Below, piece after piece: positions 17,502-25,654 of a DNA stretch of 64,000 nucleotides (the stretch's first letter is position 1; every line of letters starts with the position of its first letter). This DNA comes from Candidatus Obscuribacterales bacterium (lineage in GTDB: Bacteria > Cyanobacteriota > Vampirovibrionia > Obscuribacterales > Obscuribacteraceae): positions 18,854 to 82,853 of the forward strand of contig JAIERK010000113.1 of the NCBI GenBank assembly GCA_019746975.1. Reading direction: 5' to 3'. Both the position numbers and the translations under genes were made by a program. The notes under the pieces were generated by a model. That model was not told the origin of the DNA. It was given only the letters and a program-made list of their open reading frames with translations, and made no database searches.

Positions 17502-20054
17502 CTATAGCAAGTCGAGGGCATCTACATCTACAGCCAGGGAAAGTTGTTTAGGAACTTTCTTATTCCGGAGAAACTGTAACAGGCTGTCCATTACGCGGTC
17601 GTCTCCTTTGACTTTTATGAGTAAATGGTAGCGAAATCTGTTCTTTACCTTTTCGATCAAACAAGGGCTCGGTCCCAGGATTTGGACTGTCTCTCCAGGG
17701 GTGTTGTCACCGATGGCGAGACTGAGCTCCTCCGCCAGCCTTTCTAAACCAAACTCGACTTCGGCTGCATCTGGTCCTTGTAGCACCGTGCGGATAATTC
17801 TGCTGAAAGGCGGATATGCAAAAGCCTCCCTGGCCTTGATCTCGCTGTCGAAGTAGTTGCTGTAGTCATGCTTCTTTGCCCATTCCAGAACTTTGAGGTC
17901 AGGATTATAAGTTTGTAAGATCACTTGCCCTGGCTTGTGACCTCTACCGGCACGACCGGCAACCTGGCTGAGCAATTGATAGCCCCTTTCGCTGGAGCGG
18001 AAGTCCGGCATGTTGAGCGCGGCATCCGCGACCAGCACGCCGACAAGCGTGACGTTCGCCACATCCAGTCCCTTAGCCACCATTTGGGTGCCGATCAAAA
18101 CATCAGCCTCTCCGGAGCTGAAGTCCTCGAAAATCTCGCGATAGGCGCCTTTCTTTTGTGTTACATCGCTATCTAGACGCAGTGTCCTCACTCCTGGAAA
18201 TTTCTGGCGAACGGTCTCTTCAACCTGTTGGGTGCCCAGTCCGTATTCTTTTATAAATGGACTCTTGCAAGTAGGGCAGGTGGTGAACGAGTAGCGCTCG
18301 TATCCACAATGGTGGCACGCTAGATACCCGCCTTTCGATTGTGAATTCGATGATGTGTCGGGTTGCTTGGTGACGCTGTGCTTGTGAAAAACCATAGCTA
18401 CGCTGCAATTCTTGCAATGAGCCACATAACCGCATGCTCTGCAAAAAACATGACTGGCATAACCACGTCGATTGATGAGCAGAATTATTTGCTCTCTTTG
18501 CTCCAAGCGTCTCTCAATCGCCTTTGCGAGCAGCAGTGACAATATAGAGCGATTGCCAAGACTGAGTTCTTGTCGCATGTCTATGATTTTCACTTCCGGC
18601 ATCGCTTGCTTATGCACTCGTTGAGGAAGCTCCAGGACTCGCGAAAGCGCGCGCGCTTTGTAGTTGGTGCTAACGTCGGGGGTGGCACTGCCGAATAACA
18701 CAAGCGCTCCATGTCGCCTGGCCTTCTCCAGAGCCACCTCTTTAGCGTTATAGCGAGGACTGGGAGTGCTCTGTTTGTAGCTGCTGTCGTGCTCTTCGTC
18801 CAAAATGATGACGCCGAGATTGGGGACGTGCGCGAGAATCGCAGAACGAGCGCCAAGCAAGACGGAGACTTGACCGCTGCGGAGCCTGCGCCAGGTGTCG
18901 TAGCGCTCTCCGGCGCTTATAGCGCTGTGCCAGATTGAGACCATATCGCCGAATCGGTCTTTCAGTCTGGCTGCTAACTGAGGGGTCAAGCTGATCTCTG
19001 GTACCAATAGCAGTGCTGTTCGACCGAGCCTGAGCGCCTCTTCAATGAGCCTGAGATAAACCTCTGTCTTGCCGGAGCCTGTGACTCCATGCAGAAGCCA
19101 TGGGTCGGGTGCGCGCTGGTTACCTTCGGCAATCACCGAACGAAGCTCCCCCATCAGCACATCGACTACGTGGGACTGGTCCGCTGTCAGCTCTGGACGC
19201 GGGCCGGTCGACTTCGATGAAGCAAAGCTATTCATCGGATTTCGCAGGACTTCTTCCTCGACGAGCTGTACAACTCCTTCAGACTCTAACCGATGGATGG
19301 TGCCATATGTGGTGCGTGCTGCTTTGAGCAATTCGGGAAGGGGCATCGCGCCATTGTGCCGCTGCAGGATAGTGGTGATCTCTTCTTGTCTACGTGTCTT
19401 TGCTTCTCCTGAGCCCAAAAGGATTTGCGTGACAGTCTTGGGCGCGGTCTTCGCGGTTGTCTCGATTTGAACTTCGACCATGCCTTCTTGTTTTAAAAAA
19501 CTCAGTGCTTTAAAAAATATTGTCGCCGGCTGCCTTTTCAATCGTGAGAATCGCTGACGTGCGGTGTTAACGGCCAATCCGCGGGCACCTGCACTGCCCA
19601 TCACCTCTAGCAAGGCAAGCGCTTGCGGACTGCGAATCATAAGTGCCGACTTCTTGTTGGCAAAATCCTCTGATTTTGGATCACCTGATAGTCGTATGAC
19701 GCGCTTGAGCCTGGGCGCGAGGCTGGCAGGCAATGCGGCTTGCACGACATCGCTCAGGCGTGCACAGGATTTGAATGCGATCCAGCCGAGAAAGTCGATG
19801 TACTCCTTATCGAATAGCGGGTCCGGCTCCAAGACTTCGGCTATCTCTTTGACTTTGAACTCTGTCGAGCAGCTATTTTTGAGTGCGACCACATATCCGC
19901 CGACCGTATCCTGATGACCGAACGGTACTAGCACCTGCGCTCCTACGAATACTTCATCGATGAGATACTCCGGCACTGCATAGGTAAACAGGCGATCTTT
20001 CAAATCGCGTGCTTGAAGGTCTACAACTATCTCAGCAAAGACTGGTGCAAGCAC
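17502..20054 (-). CDS. priA: Primosomal protein N' (replication restart helicase PriA)
   Basis: PriA recognises stalled forks and reloads the replisome. I prefer the GTG at 20054 (GGAG seven bases upstream), which gives a normal start MLAPVFAEIVVDL and about 850 residues; an in-frame ATG at 20123 would add 23 residues. The protein has the 3'-DNA-binding domain, Walker A GVTGSGKTEVYL, the DEEH box IILDEEHDSSYKQ, and the zinc-binding insertion (CRACG, CKNC, CHHCG, CPTC). C-terminal helicase motifs include IGTQMVAKGLD and QVAGRAGRG. An insertion between the Cys pairs (Lys/Ser/Gln-rich, about 15 residues) is longer than usual. Confidence 0.95.
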   Translation of the reverse strand: MLAPVFAEIVVDLQARDLKDRLFTYAVPEYLIDEVFVGAQVLVPFGHQDTVGGYVVALKNSCSTEFKVKEIAEVLEPDPLFDKEYIDFLGWIAFKSCARLSDVVQAALPASLAPRLKRVIRLSGDPKSEDFANKKSALMIRSPQALALLEVMGSAGARGLAVNTARQRFSRLKRQPATIFFKALSFLKQEGMVEVQIETTAKTAPKTVTQILLGSGEAKTRRQEEITTILQRHNGAMPLPELLKAARTTYGTIHRLESEGVVQLVEEEVLRNPMNSFASSKSTGPRPELTADQSHVVDVLMGELRSVIAEGNQRAPDPWLLHGVTGSGKTEVYLRLIEEALRLGRTALLLVPEISLTPQLAARLKDRFGDMVSIWHSAISAGERYDTWRRLRSGQVSVLLGARSAILAHVPNLGVIILDEEHDSSYKQSTPSPRYNAKEVALEKARRHGALVLFGSATPDVSTNYKARALSRVLELPQRVHKQAMPEVKIIDMRQELSLGNRSILSLLLAKAIERRLEQREQIILLINRRGYASHVFCRACGYVAHCKNCSVAMVFHKHSVTKQPDTSSNSQSKGGYLACHHCGYERYSFTTCPTCKSPFIKEYGLGTQQVEETVRQKFPGVRTLRLDSDVTQKKGAYREIFEDFSSGEADVLIGTQMVAKGLDVANVTLVGVLVADAALNMPDFRSSERGYQLLSQVAGRAGRGHKPGQVILQTYNPDLKVLEWAKKHDYSNYFDSEIKAREAFAYPPFSRIIRTVLQGPDAAEVEFGLERLAEELSLAIGDNTPGETVQILGPSPCLIEKVKNRFRYHLLIKVKGDDRVMDSLLQFLRNKKVPKQLSLAVDVDALDLL

Positions 20055-20348
20055 CTTCCAACTCCAACTGGAAATCCGACTCTGGCTGCGAGCGCTTCTA
20101 TCAAAGTATAGATTGCTGGTCATCAGGTTACCCTCGTGAGAACAACAACTGCTAATTCTTTAAACGTTGGCGAGTGCAAAAAAGTTCAATTGCTTGAAGC
20201 AATTAATCGAGTCAGTTCTTTCAAGCGGCCGACTCATCGAGACGCGCCAGGTGGGCAGCTTCGCGTCCGCTACCGTTCTAAGAGTTTGTTCACCCTCTTG
20301 CCGATATTTTCTTCTTGAGCAATATTTTATGTGGTGCTGCCAGACCCA
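20055..20348. promoter_or_regulatory. priA upstream region
   Basis: This stretch should hold the priA promoter and nothing clearly coding. A frame open from 20167 runs into the truncated paralogue, but its first 60 residues do not look like protein and resemble nothing in the window. Confidence 0.3.
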
Positions 20349-20369
20349 GATGTCAGATAGCTGCCAGAT
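20349..20369 (+). repeat. 21-bp direct repeat, copy 1
   Basis: A 21-bp sequence containing gtcagatagctgcca is repeated exactly at 20557-20577, 208 bp downstream. Each copy holds an ATG followed by codons for SDSCQI. The two copies bracket the truncated paralogue and a perfect hairpin, as expected from a local duplication or an excised element. Confidence 0.85.
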
Positions 20370-20493
20370 TATCACCAGCGTGGATGTGGGAAAAGATCCG
20401 AAGTTCCTCGAAGAGTTCAAAAATGCTGGTGGAGATATAGAGTATCTCGAGAGTCTTTCGAAAAGATATCGCACGTTCAATTCGAAAAATTGA
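20350..20493 (+). pseudogene. Truncated paralogue: C-terminal remnant of the HEAT-like protein
   Basis: A 47-codon frame starts at an ATG in the direct repeat and ends at TGA 20491-20493. From residue 12 it reads DVGKDPKFLEEFKNAGG, closely matching DAGKDPNFLSAFKNAGG at the end of the intact gene at 20722-21885; over the last 35 residues about half are identical. Only the tail of the ancestral gene survives, without the HEAT-like body. It could be a dead duplicate, or a deliberately short protein, but no strong ribosome binding site precedes it. Confidence 0.6.
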
Positions 20494-20500
20494 CATCGAT

Positions 20501-20534
20501 CTCGAAGGCATAACGTCTATGTTATGCCTTCGAG
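20501..20534. terminator. Perfect 14-bp inverted repeat
   Basis: Arms ctcgaaggcataac and gttatgccttcgag are perfectly complementary around the 6-base loop gtctat, 8 bp after the stop of the remnant gene. No T-tract follows on either side, so it is either a non-canonical terminator or an element end or recombination scar. Confidence 0.6.
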
Positions 20535-20556
20535 GACATATGTGGTGGCAGCTCTG

Positions 20557-20577
20557 GATGTCAGATAGCTGCCAGAT
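20557..20577 (+). repeat. 21-bp direct repeat, copy 2
   Basis: An exact copy of 20349-20369. The bases before it (tgtggtgg...gct) also resemble those before copy 1 (tgtggtgctg), so the original duplication was longer. After this copy the frame closes quickly. Confidence 0.85.
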
Positions 20578-20721
20578 ACATCAACTATCATTTCAACAGT
20601 GAACATGGTTTTTCCGCATCACAACCACGACCTAATAACCACAGATAGCTTTGTCGGCATTGATCTCCGATCGTGCGGATGACCGACCAGGCTGCGTAAC
20701 CACACGGAGAGCCGAAAACAG

Positions 20722-21885
20722 ATGGAAGATTTTCAACCAACCACGAATTTCGAACATACGCAGATTAATTCAAGCGGTGCTCCAAGTTTCTTAGAAGCAT
20801 ATTCGCCTGAAAACATGCGACTCTTTCGCAAGACTGAATCCGGCAGTGCAAATAGCGATTCGACTAAATCAATGAATTCTGCGTCCGGTGAGATGGAAGA
20901 TTTTTTGTCGAGCTTTATTCTGTTCGACCCGTCCGACTGTGGTCACGACAAGAACCAGTCACCGGCGCCATCTTCCGCGCTAGAGGATGAGCTTTCGCAC
21001 TCAATCGAGCGTCCCAAAGCCAATCGTTCTGATAAGCCTGAGGTTGGAAAAGGAGCAAAGACCGCCGAGACGAAAAACGATTCGAAACAAGAAGGCCTCA
21101 ACCCGATAGAGATTCAGAAACACATCGAGAATCTCGGAAGTCGAGAATACAAGGTCAGGGCAGATGCCCAGAAATCTCTGGAAAACATGGGTTCGGCCGC
21201 ATTGCCGGCACTTCAAAAAGCAAACGAGGAAACAGAAATTCCAGAAGTGCAACAACGAGCTGAAACCGCGATCAATACGATTAAACGAAGAATCGAACTG
21301 GACAATTGCAAAAAATATTTGGAAAAAGCCACAGACAAAACAATTGATAGTCTTCTCGAAAAAGCCGGAGTTCGTATCCTGTGTGAGAAAACTCTGACCA
21401 GACCCGGTTCCACTGGAGAGGAAAAAAGATTCGTCTCTCAATACGGCGCTCCAAAAGGTCAATTGACGGACCTGGAGAAGAAACAAGTCGAAGAGCTCAT
21501 CAAGATGGGAGATTCCCTTAAAGATGACGACAAGTTTTGGCTAGCCAAAAACATGATCCAAAAAATTGATGGTCCTGATGTGTCCGGCGGCATAAAGATC
21601 AACAAGCTTGCCATTATCAGCGTCAGTGGTCGCGATCTGTATGCAAGAGCGCTTTCCAATTCTAACAATCCCGCCGACATCAGGCGAGGTGTTGAATTAC
21701 TGACAGAGGAGGTGAAGAATCGAAAAAGCGCAGGACAAGAAATCTCTCCTCGAGTCATCGAGACCGCAGCTCGACTGGATGCGGGGAAAGATCCGAATTT
21801 CCTATCAGCATTTAAGAATGCTGGTGGCAACCCCGTTATTCTCGATAATTTGTCGAATAAATTTCGTGAGATCAAGAACAAGTAG
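20722..21885 (+). CDS. Hypothetical protein with HEAT-like helical repeat
   Basis: The ATG at 20722 starts a 387-residue cytosolic-looking protein. Residues 1-125 are polar, Ser/Asp/Lys-rich and probably disordered. From about 128 a HEAT-like unit is visible: IQKHIENLGSREYKVRADAQKSLENMGSAA is read in two adjoining helices, then LPALQKANEETEIPEVQQRAETAI. The C-terminal 200 residues are helical, ending in GKDPNFLSAFKNAGG. HEAT-like proteins generally serve as binding scaffolds; partner and function here are unknown. A degenerate copy of its tail lies just upstream. The coding bias is Lys-rich relative to neighbours. Confidence 0.75.
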   Translation: MEDFQPTTNFEHTQINSSGAPSFLEAYSPENMRLFRKTESGSANSDSTKSMNSASGEMEDFLSSFILFDPSDCGHDKNQSPAPSSALEDELSHSIERPKANRSDKPEVGKGAKTAETKNDSKQEGLNPIEIQKHIENLGSREYKVRADAQKSLENMGSAALPALQKANEETEIPEVQQRAETAINTIKRRIELDNCKKYLEKATDKTIDSLLEKAGVRILCEKTLTRPGSTGEEKRFVSQYGAPKGQLTDLEKKQVEELIKMGDSLKDDDKFWLAKNMIQKIDGPDVSGGIKINKLAIISVSGRDLYARALSNSNNPADIRRGVELLTEEVKNRKSAGQEISPRVIETAARLDAGKDPNFLSAFKNAGGNPVILDNLSNKFREIKNK

Positions 21886-21995
21886 CGTCTCGATCCGAGG
21901 CGCGATCCCAAAGATTGTGCGTTCAACACTCAACAAATTGGTTCGTTTCGAGATGTGCTGGTTTGGTTTGAATAACTCGCTGTCCAAAGTTTGAA

Positions 21996-23156
21996 TCAAA
22001 CCCTCACTCCCCATTTCTTGGTTAACTCTTGACCGACTTCCAGCATGCGGACTTCAAGTTCGTCAATGTATCCTAGAAGCCAGGAATGGTTGTTGTGTAA
22101 GTCGACCAATTGCATCTTAACCCAGGTGGCATCTCGATCTTCAGATAACTTGTTGAGCAAGTTGTCCTGATAGACCAATAAAGTCTTCTCCTCGTGATTC
22201 AAATCTCGGTCTCTGGAAAGTGTTTGCAATGTGGTGTGAGAAAACCCGCTCTGTGAGCCGATATTAGTACTTTTCGTTTGCAATCGATACAGTGTTTTTC
22301 TTAGTTTGCGAAACTCACTGGCAAATCCTGAGCGCTCACTCTTATTCGAGAGTGTGTTGCCCAGCCGTTCCAGGATGACCACCTGTACACGCGGGCAGCT
22401 CTCGATCACTCGCGGAAGGAAATCGAACAACTCTTGTGGTACTGGTCCGTCATGCGTGTCCCTGCGTATCGGCTGCGTTGTGTTGCCGGCGCTAGAATGA
22501 CTGAAGGAACCACCAGAGATATGAATTTCGGTCACGCGTTCTAGCGGGTAGGATTTTAGCAATTCGAAGAATGGAACCTGGAAGTTGACCGATTGGCAGT
22601 ATAGATTGTGCAGGTCCAGTACCAGGAATCCATCTACTACAGGCGCGAGCAGTTTATCGAGAAACTCTCCCTGATGAGCAACATCCAGGGGGCAGAACGC
22701 TAGTGCGAGATTCTCCAGTCCGATCGGACATCTTGCAATCGCGGCGATCTTCGCTATGTTGTCCCGACCTACAGAAATAGCGGCATCGCAATATGGTACC
22801 GGCAGAGGTGCATGAAAAAGATATTGTCCTGCTCTGGCCAGACCAAAATGTTCTGAGATATGCGCGTACTTCCGTTCGCGAACTTCCTGGTCAAGTCGCG
22901 CCACCCACCTGTCGTGGAAATCCGTCCAACGCGCCGAGAGTGCTGAGTACTGGACGCCGTGGCCGCTAAGTCGTCCTCTTTCGCCGAAATAGTCGAGCAG
23001 CTCGCGGAGCCAGCCCGGCACACCTCGATCGCTCCATCCCATGTCGAAAGTCCATTCCACCCAATCGACCAGCCCGTCCTCGAATAGCGGGTATGTCGAA
23101 TCGGCGAAATCGTCGTCCGGCATTAGTGAAAGACCGGCAAGAACTTGCTGTTTCAT
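21996..23156 (-). CDS. MNIO (DUF692) multinuclear iron-dependent oxidative enzyme with C-terminal extension
   Basis: MNIO enzymes use two or three iron ions to oxidise Cys or other residues in RiPP precursors (MbnB, TglH and BufB are family members). All expected metal/active-site motifs can be seen: SGHG (His66), SEHFGL (Glu102, His103), GLENL (Glu148, Asn149), DLHNLYCQ (Asp181, His183, Asn184), EIHISGG (His212), RDTHDG (Asp233, His235) and ILERLG (Glu263). The family core ends near residue 290. About 95 further residues form a helical extension ending KKWGVRV, perhaps a fused partner domain. A 73-codon Cys-containing peptide gene lies 28 bp upstream in the same direction, making it the likely substrate. 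The specific reaction is unknown. Confidence 0.88.
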   Translation of the reverse strand: MKQQVLAGLSLMPDDDFADSTYPLFEDGLVDWVEWTFDMGWSDRGVPGWLRELLDYFGERGRLSGHGVQYSALSARWTDFHDRWVARLDQEVRERKYAHISEHFGLARAGQYLFHAPLPVPYCDAAISVGRDNIAKIAAIARCPIGLENLALAFCPLDVAHQGEFLDKLLAPVVDGFLVLDLHNLYCQSVNFQVPFFELLKSYPLERVTEIHISGGSFSHSSAGNTTQPIRRDTHDGPVPQELFDFLPRVIESCPRVQVVILERLGNTLSNKSERSGFASEFRKLRKTLYRLQTKSTNIGSQSGFSHTTLQTLSRDRDLNHEEKTLLVYQDNLLNKLSEDRDATWVKMQLVDLHNNHSWLLGYIDELEVRMLEVGQELTKKWGVRV

Positions 23157-23184
23157 TGTTCTTCGCTGCTGGGACGGCTAAATT

Positions 23185-23406
23185 CTAACCCATTCCGCAG
23201 CCGGGACAAGGCTCTCGGAATATCGCATTTGGTGCAGGCTGTTGTGTGGAGCAGACTCCCGGAGTCGGCGTAGTTTTCTGGAAGTGACCCCAGACCGCTC
23301 CGGCAATGGAAGCTATTGCCATCAGTACGAACGACAGGCATAGGATTCCGGCGCCACGTCGGTTGCGACCCTTCATTGATCCCAGTAAGTTATCGCTCAA
23401 CTTCAT
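23185..23406 (-). CDS. Small membrane-anchored Cys peptide, candidate MNIO substrate
   Basis: This 73-residue protein has a strong ribosome binding site (GAGGG seven bases before the ATG at 23406). Residues 1-18 are basic, residues 19-41 form a hydrophobic helix (a membrane anchor or uncleaved signal), and the last 32 residues are short and polar with Cys52, Cys67 and Cys70, ending REPCPGCGMG. Small proteins with C-terminal Cys next to an MNIO gene are typical RiPP precursors. The final CPGCG also resembles the motif of DUF2752 membrane proteins, but those continue for another 50 or more residues. It may be the modified product, a metal-binding peptide, or a truncated DUF2752 relative. Confidence 0.75.
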   Translation of the reverse strand: MKLSDNLLGSMKGRNRRGAGILCLSFVLMAIASIAGAVWGHFQKTTPTPGVCSTQQPAPNAIFREPCPGCGMG

Positions 23407-23712
23407 GTTATCGCCCTCTTCCTCGACTTATTTATTCCATGTTAAGTGTCCTGGGCAAACCTGTGACCTTGAATTGGACTTGAGTCATTCCAGGGTTTTT
23501 ACCAGTTGTGAGAGGAAACGATTAGAACGGAGATGCGATGCCATACCCGCTCGCCAGAAAACTACGCTTACTGCCTGCGAACCGAAAACCGGGCGTTGCT
23601 GCCTGCTAACTGGGACCGGCTTCCAGCCGGCTCCTATGCCTATCCAACACGGCTTTCTTGCTTCGGCCGGTCGCCTCTCCGGGACTTTCCTCCGCTTAGA
23701 GCTGCCGCTGCC
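23407..23712. other. Intergenic region with a GC-rich hairpin
   Basis: These 306 bp hold the promoter for the peptide-MNIO pair (minus strand). A compact hairpin at 23616-23630 (ccggct-tcc-agccgg) could end the LMW-PTP transcript. No convincing gene is present. Confidence 0.4.
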
Positions 23713-24165
23713 TCAAGGCTTTTGCCGCTTGCGAATGAGTTCTTCACCCAGCGACTGACAGTGAGGCAGTAATTGATTGAAAACGTCGCGGAACGCCTGT
23801 TCATCTGAGAAATAAGGGTCCGGCACATCGCCGTCCGGGAGCAGCCGTCGAATTTTGTGATGAACTGATTTAGGTGCCATGGCCTCGAGTGACTTTTGAT
23901 GGGTTTTTTCCATGACGATAATCAGATCGAACCGCTCGAAGTCGTCGCGCGAAATCTGGCGAGCGCGATGATTTCTGATATTGATCCCCTTAGAACTTGC
24001 TACCTCGATCGCCCGCCTGTCGGCCGGTTGTCCAACGTTGAAGTTGGCGGTGCCTGCGGACTCAACGGTACCTTTGATGCCAAGAGTCCGGAAAACATCT
24101 TGCATGATGCCCGCGGCAATTGGGGATCGGCAGATGTTGCCCAAGCAGACGAATAATATGTTCAA
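23713..24165 (-). CDS. Low-molecular-weight protein tyrosine phosphatase
   Basis: The 150-residue protein has the phosphatase loop CLGNICRS (Cys7, Arg13) right after the first strand, and the general-acid loop VPDPYF. Length is standard. Such enzymes dephosphorylate tyrosine kinases and sugar enzymes in exopolysaccharide control; related arsenate reductases share the fold but lack the DPY loop pattern. It may act in the same phospho-signalling network as the many kinases of this region. It is transcribed towards the MNIO pair with about 300 bp between, so it is probably separate. Confidence 0.93.
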   Translation of the reverse strand: MNILFVCLGNICRSPIAAGIMQDVFRTLGIKGTVESAGTANFNVGQPADRRAIEVASSKGINIRNHRARQISRDDFERFDLIIVMEKTHQKSLEAMAPKSVHHKIRRLLPDGDVPDPYFSDEQAFRDVFNQLLPHCQSLGEELIRKRQKP

Positions 24166-24200
24166 TGAAAAGCCTTATCGGCAGTTAACCGCCGCCTTTA

Positions 24201-24716
24201 CTAATAGTCTTGCTTGAGCATGATCCAGAGATCTTTTCTGTCCGTGTCTACGGCCGCGATCTCGAAATCCTTGTCAGGACTGGCTGGCGGACAGAGTAAG
24301 ACAGGTGCTTTCGGATCGAGCAAGCCATGACCAGTTGCTGTTCGCATTAAGAAATAGCCATTCTTGATATTTTCCAGGTTGCGCAGATCGCAATTATGGA
24401 AGCGGTCAATCTCACTCATCGTTATGAAGTATCGATTGTTGAGCGGCATTTTTGCCCACTTAGACTCGACTTCGACGCTCTTCATATAGTTGGCGAATTC
24501 TTCGTCTGTGAATTTGAAATGCGCTCTTATTGTCAGGTTCGGTCGACCGAAGATAGATGATCTGGGCGGCTTGCACCAGTAGGATTCAATCTTCGTCGAT
24601 GATGGAATGCTGAAGTGATTTCGGATGTCGCCTGCATCAAGCATTGACAAGGGAGAGCTGGAGCAACTGGATAACGAGACCATAAGCCCAATCAGAGCCA
24701 ACAACCTGCCTCGCAT
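24201..24716 (-). CDS. Hypothetical lipoprotein
   Basis: The ATG at 24716 is chosen because AGGGG stands just upstream; a GTG two codons earlier is also possible. The 171-residue protein has a signal peptide and lipobox (MVSLSSC), so the mature protein should start at a lipidated Cys near residue 18. The mature part is a mixed fold with no recognised family, including a Trp/Cys segment (ESYWCKPP) and a C-terminal strand IMLKQDY. The gene ends 35 bp before the phosphatase gene and may be co-transcribed with it. Confidence 0.7.
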   Translation of the reverse strand: MRGRLLALIGLMVSLSSCSSSPLSMLDAGDIRNHFSIPSSTKIESYWCKPPRSSIFGRPNLTIRAHFKFTDEEFANYMKSVEVESKWAKMPLNNRYFITMSEIDRFHNCDLRNLENIKNGYFLMRTATGHGLLDPKAPVLLCPPASPDKDFEIAAVDTDRKDLWIMLKQDY

Positions 24717-24804
24717 CTCCACCCCTTTTTCATGTAGTACATATTGATCGAATTGATTGTGTCAGAGGTTTGAGGACCCCTTTCAGAATCAAAACAATTT
24801 TAGC

Positions 24805-25296
24805 TTAACCGATCACATATTTTTGCCAGCAGTTTTCACCAATCGCAGTATGTTTCGAAATTTCAAAATGAACATGCGAAAGTGGACGTCTAGGCACGAT
24901 TCGAAGACCCATTCCGGCTTCTTTGGGAGTGCGATCACCTTTCTTGACATTGCACTTCAAGCAAGCCGCAGCAACGTTATCCCACGAATCTATACCGCCT
25001 CGGGAGCGAGGAATGATGTGATCGATAGTTAGATCCGGTCGCCTGACACCGCAGTACTGACACGTGTAATTGTCTCTGTGCAGGATATTGCGCCTTGACA
25101 AGCTGATCTCTTTGTACGGAATCTTGACGTAATGCCTCAGGCGAATGACTGTGGGCAGTGGAATATCGGCGTAAATCACCTTGCCGTTGTGCTCGATTTG
25201 CTCAGCTTTGCCTTTCAGCAAAAGTACAACAGCACGCCGCCATGTACATATGTTAAGCGGCTCGTATGAAGCATTGAGGACCAAAACCTTCGACAA
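24805..25296 (-). CDS. HNH endonuclease family protein
   Basis: The 163-residue protein starts VLVLNASYEPLNICTWRRAVVLLLKGKAE, typical of a compact HNH protein common in cyanobacteria and relatives. The nuclease core reads CQYCG, then DLTIDHIIPRSRGG, and CLKCNVKKGDRTP: two CxxC pairs bind a structural zinc and the DH is catalytic. Its biological role is not defined in most hosts. There is no restriction methylase or phage gene nearby, so it looks like a chromosomal housekeeping-type HNH. Confidence 0.9.
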   Translation of the reverse strand: MSKVLVLNASYEPLNICTWRRAVVLLLKGKAEQIEHNGKVIYADIPLPTVIRLRHYVKIPYKEISLSRRNILHRDNYTCQYCGVRRPDLTIDHIIPRSRGGIDSWDNVAAACLKCNVKKGDRTPKEAGMGLRIVPRRPLSHVHFEISKHTAIGENCWQKYVIG

Positions 25297-25654
25297 GACT
25301 CACCTTAAGACACTGATTAATGAGGATTCACGTAGATTTATTATAACTATCGGGCCGCGTAGTTGTCCATAAATACAGTTCTGACGCGGCTTATGCTAAA
25401 ATGTCTGGATTGTCCTCAAGGCCGGTACGGGTCGCTCCCGTCCGCGCAGGTGCTTGTCGCCTCATCGCGGAGAGCTACTAGTATCTATTTAGCATGTGCT
25501 GGATAGCCCTTGCGGATATAATGCCTCAGATCGGATGCCCTTGTGGCTTCACGTGAGCGCTACAGAAAGCGCTAAATTTGAGGCCGATTTCCCTAAAGTA
25601 CTTACACAACAATAACTACACACAATAACTAGATTGGATTAAGGTCGGACCCGC
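25297..25654 (+). promoter_or_regulatory. rpsB leader: rpsB leader region
   Basis: This 358-bp non-coding stretch precedes rpsB. Two possible -10 elements are seen: TATGCTAAAAT at 25392-25402 and TATAAT at about 25516-25521. It contains hairpins at 25427-25441 (acggg-tcgct-cccgt) and near 25558-25576 (agcgct...aagcgct). A long structured leader is compatible with autoregulation by S2 but there is no proof. Confidence 0.4.

Noticed and set aside
23185..23406. Small Cys peptide as a simple DUF2752 protein
   Set aside because: The CPGCG ending resembles the DUF2752 motif, but the rest of that family (two further helices) is absent and the stop codon is clear; kept as an alternative only.
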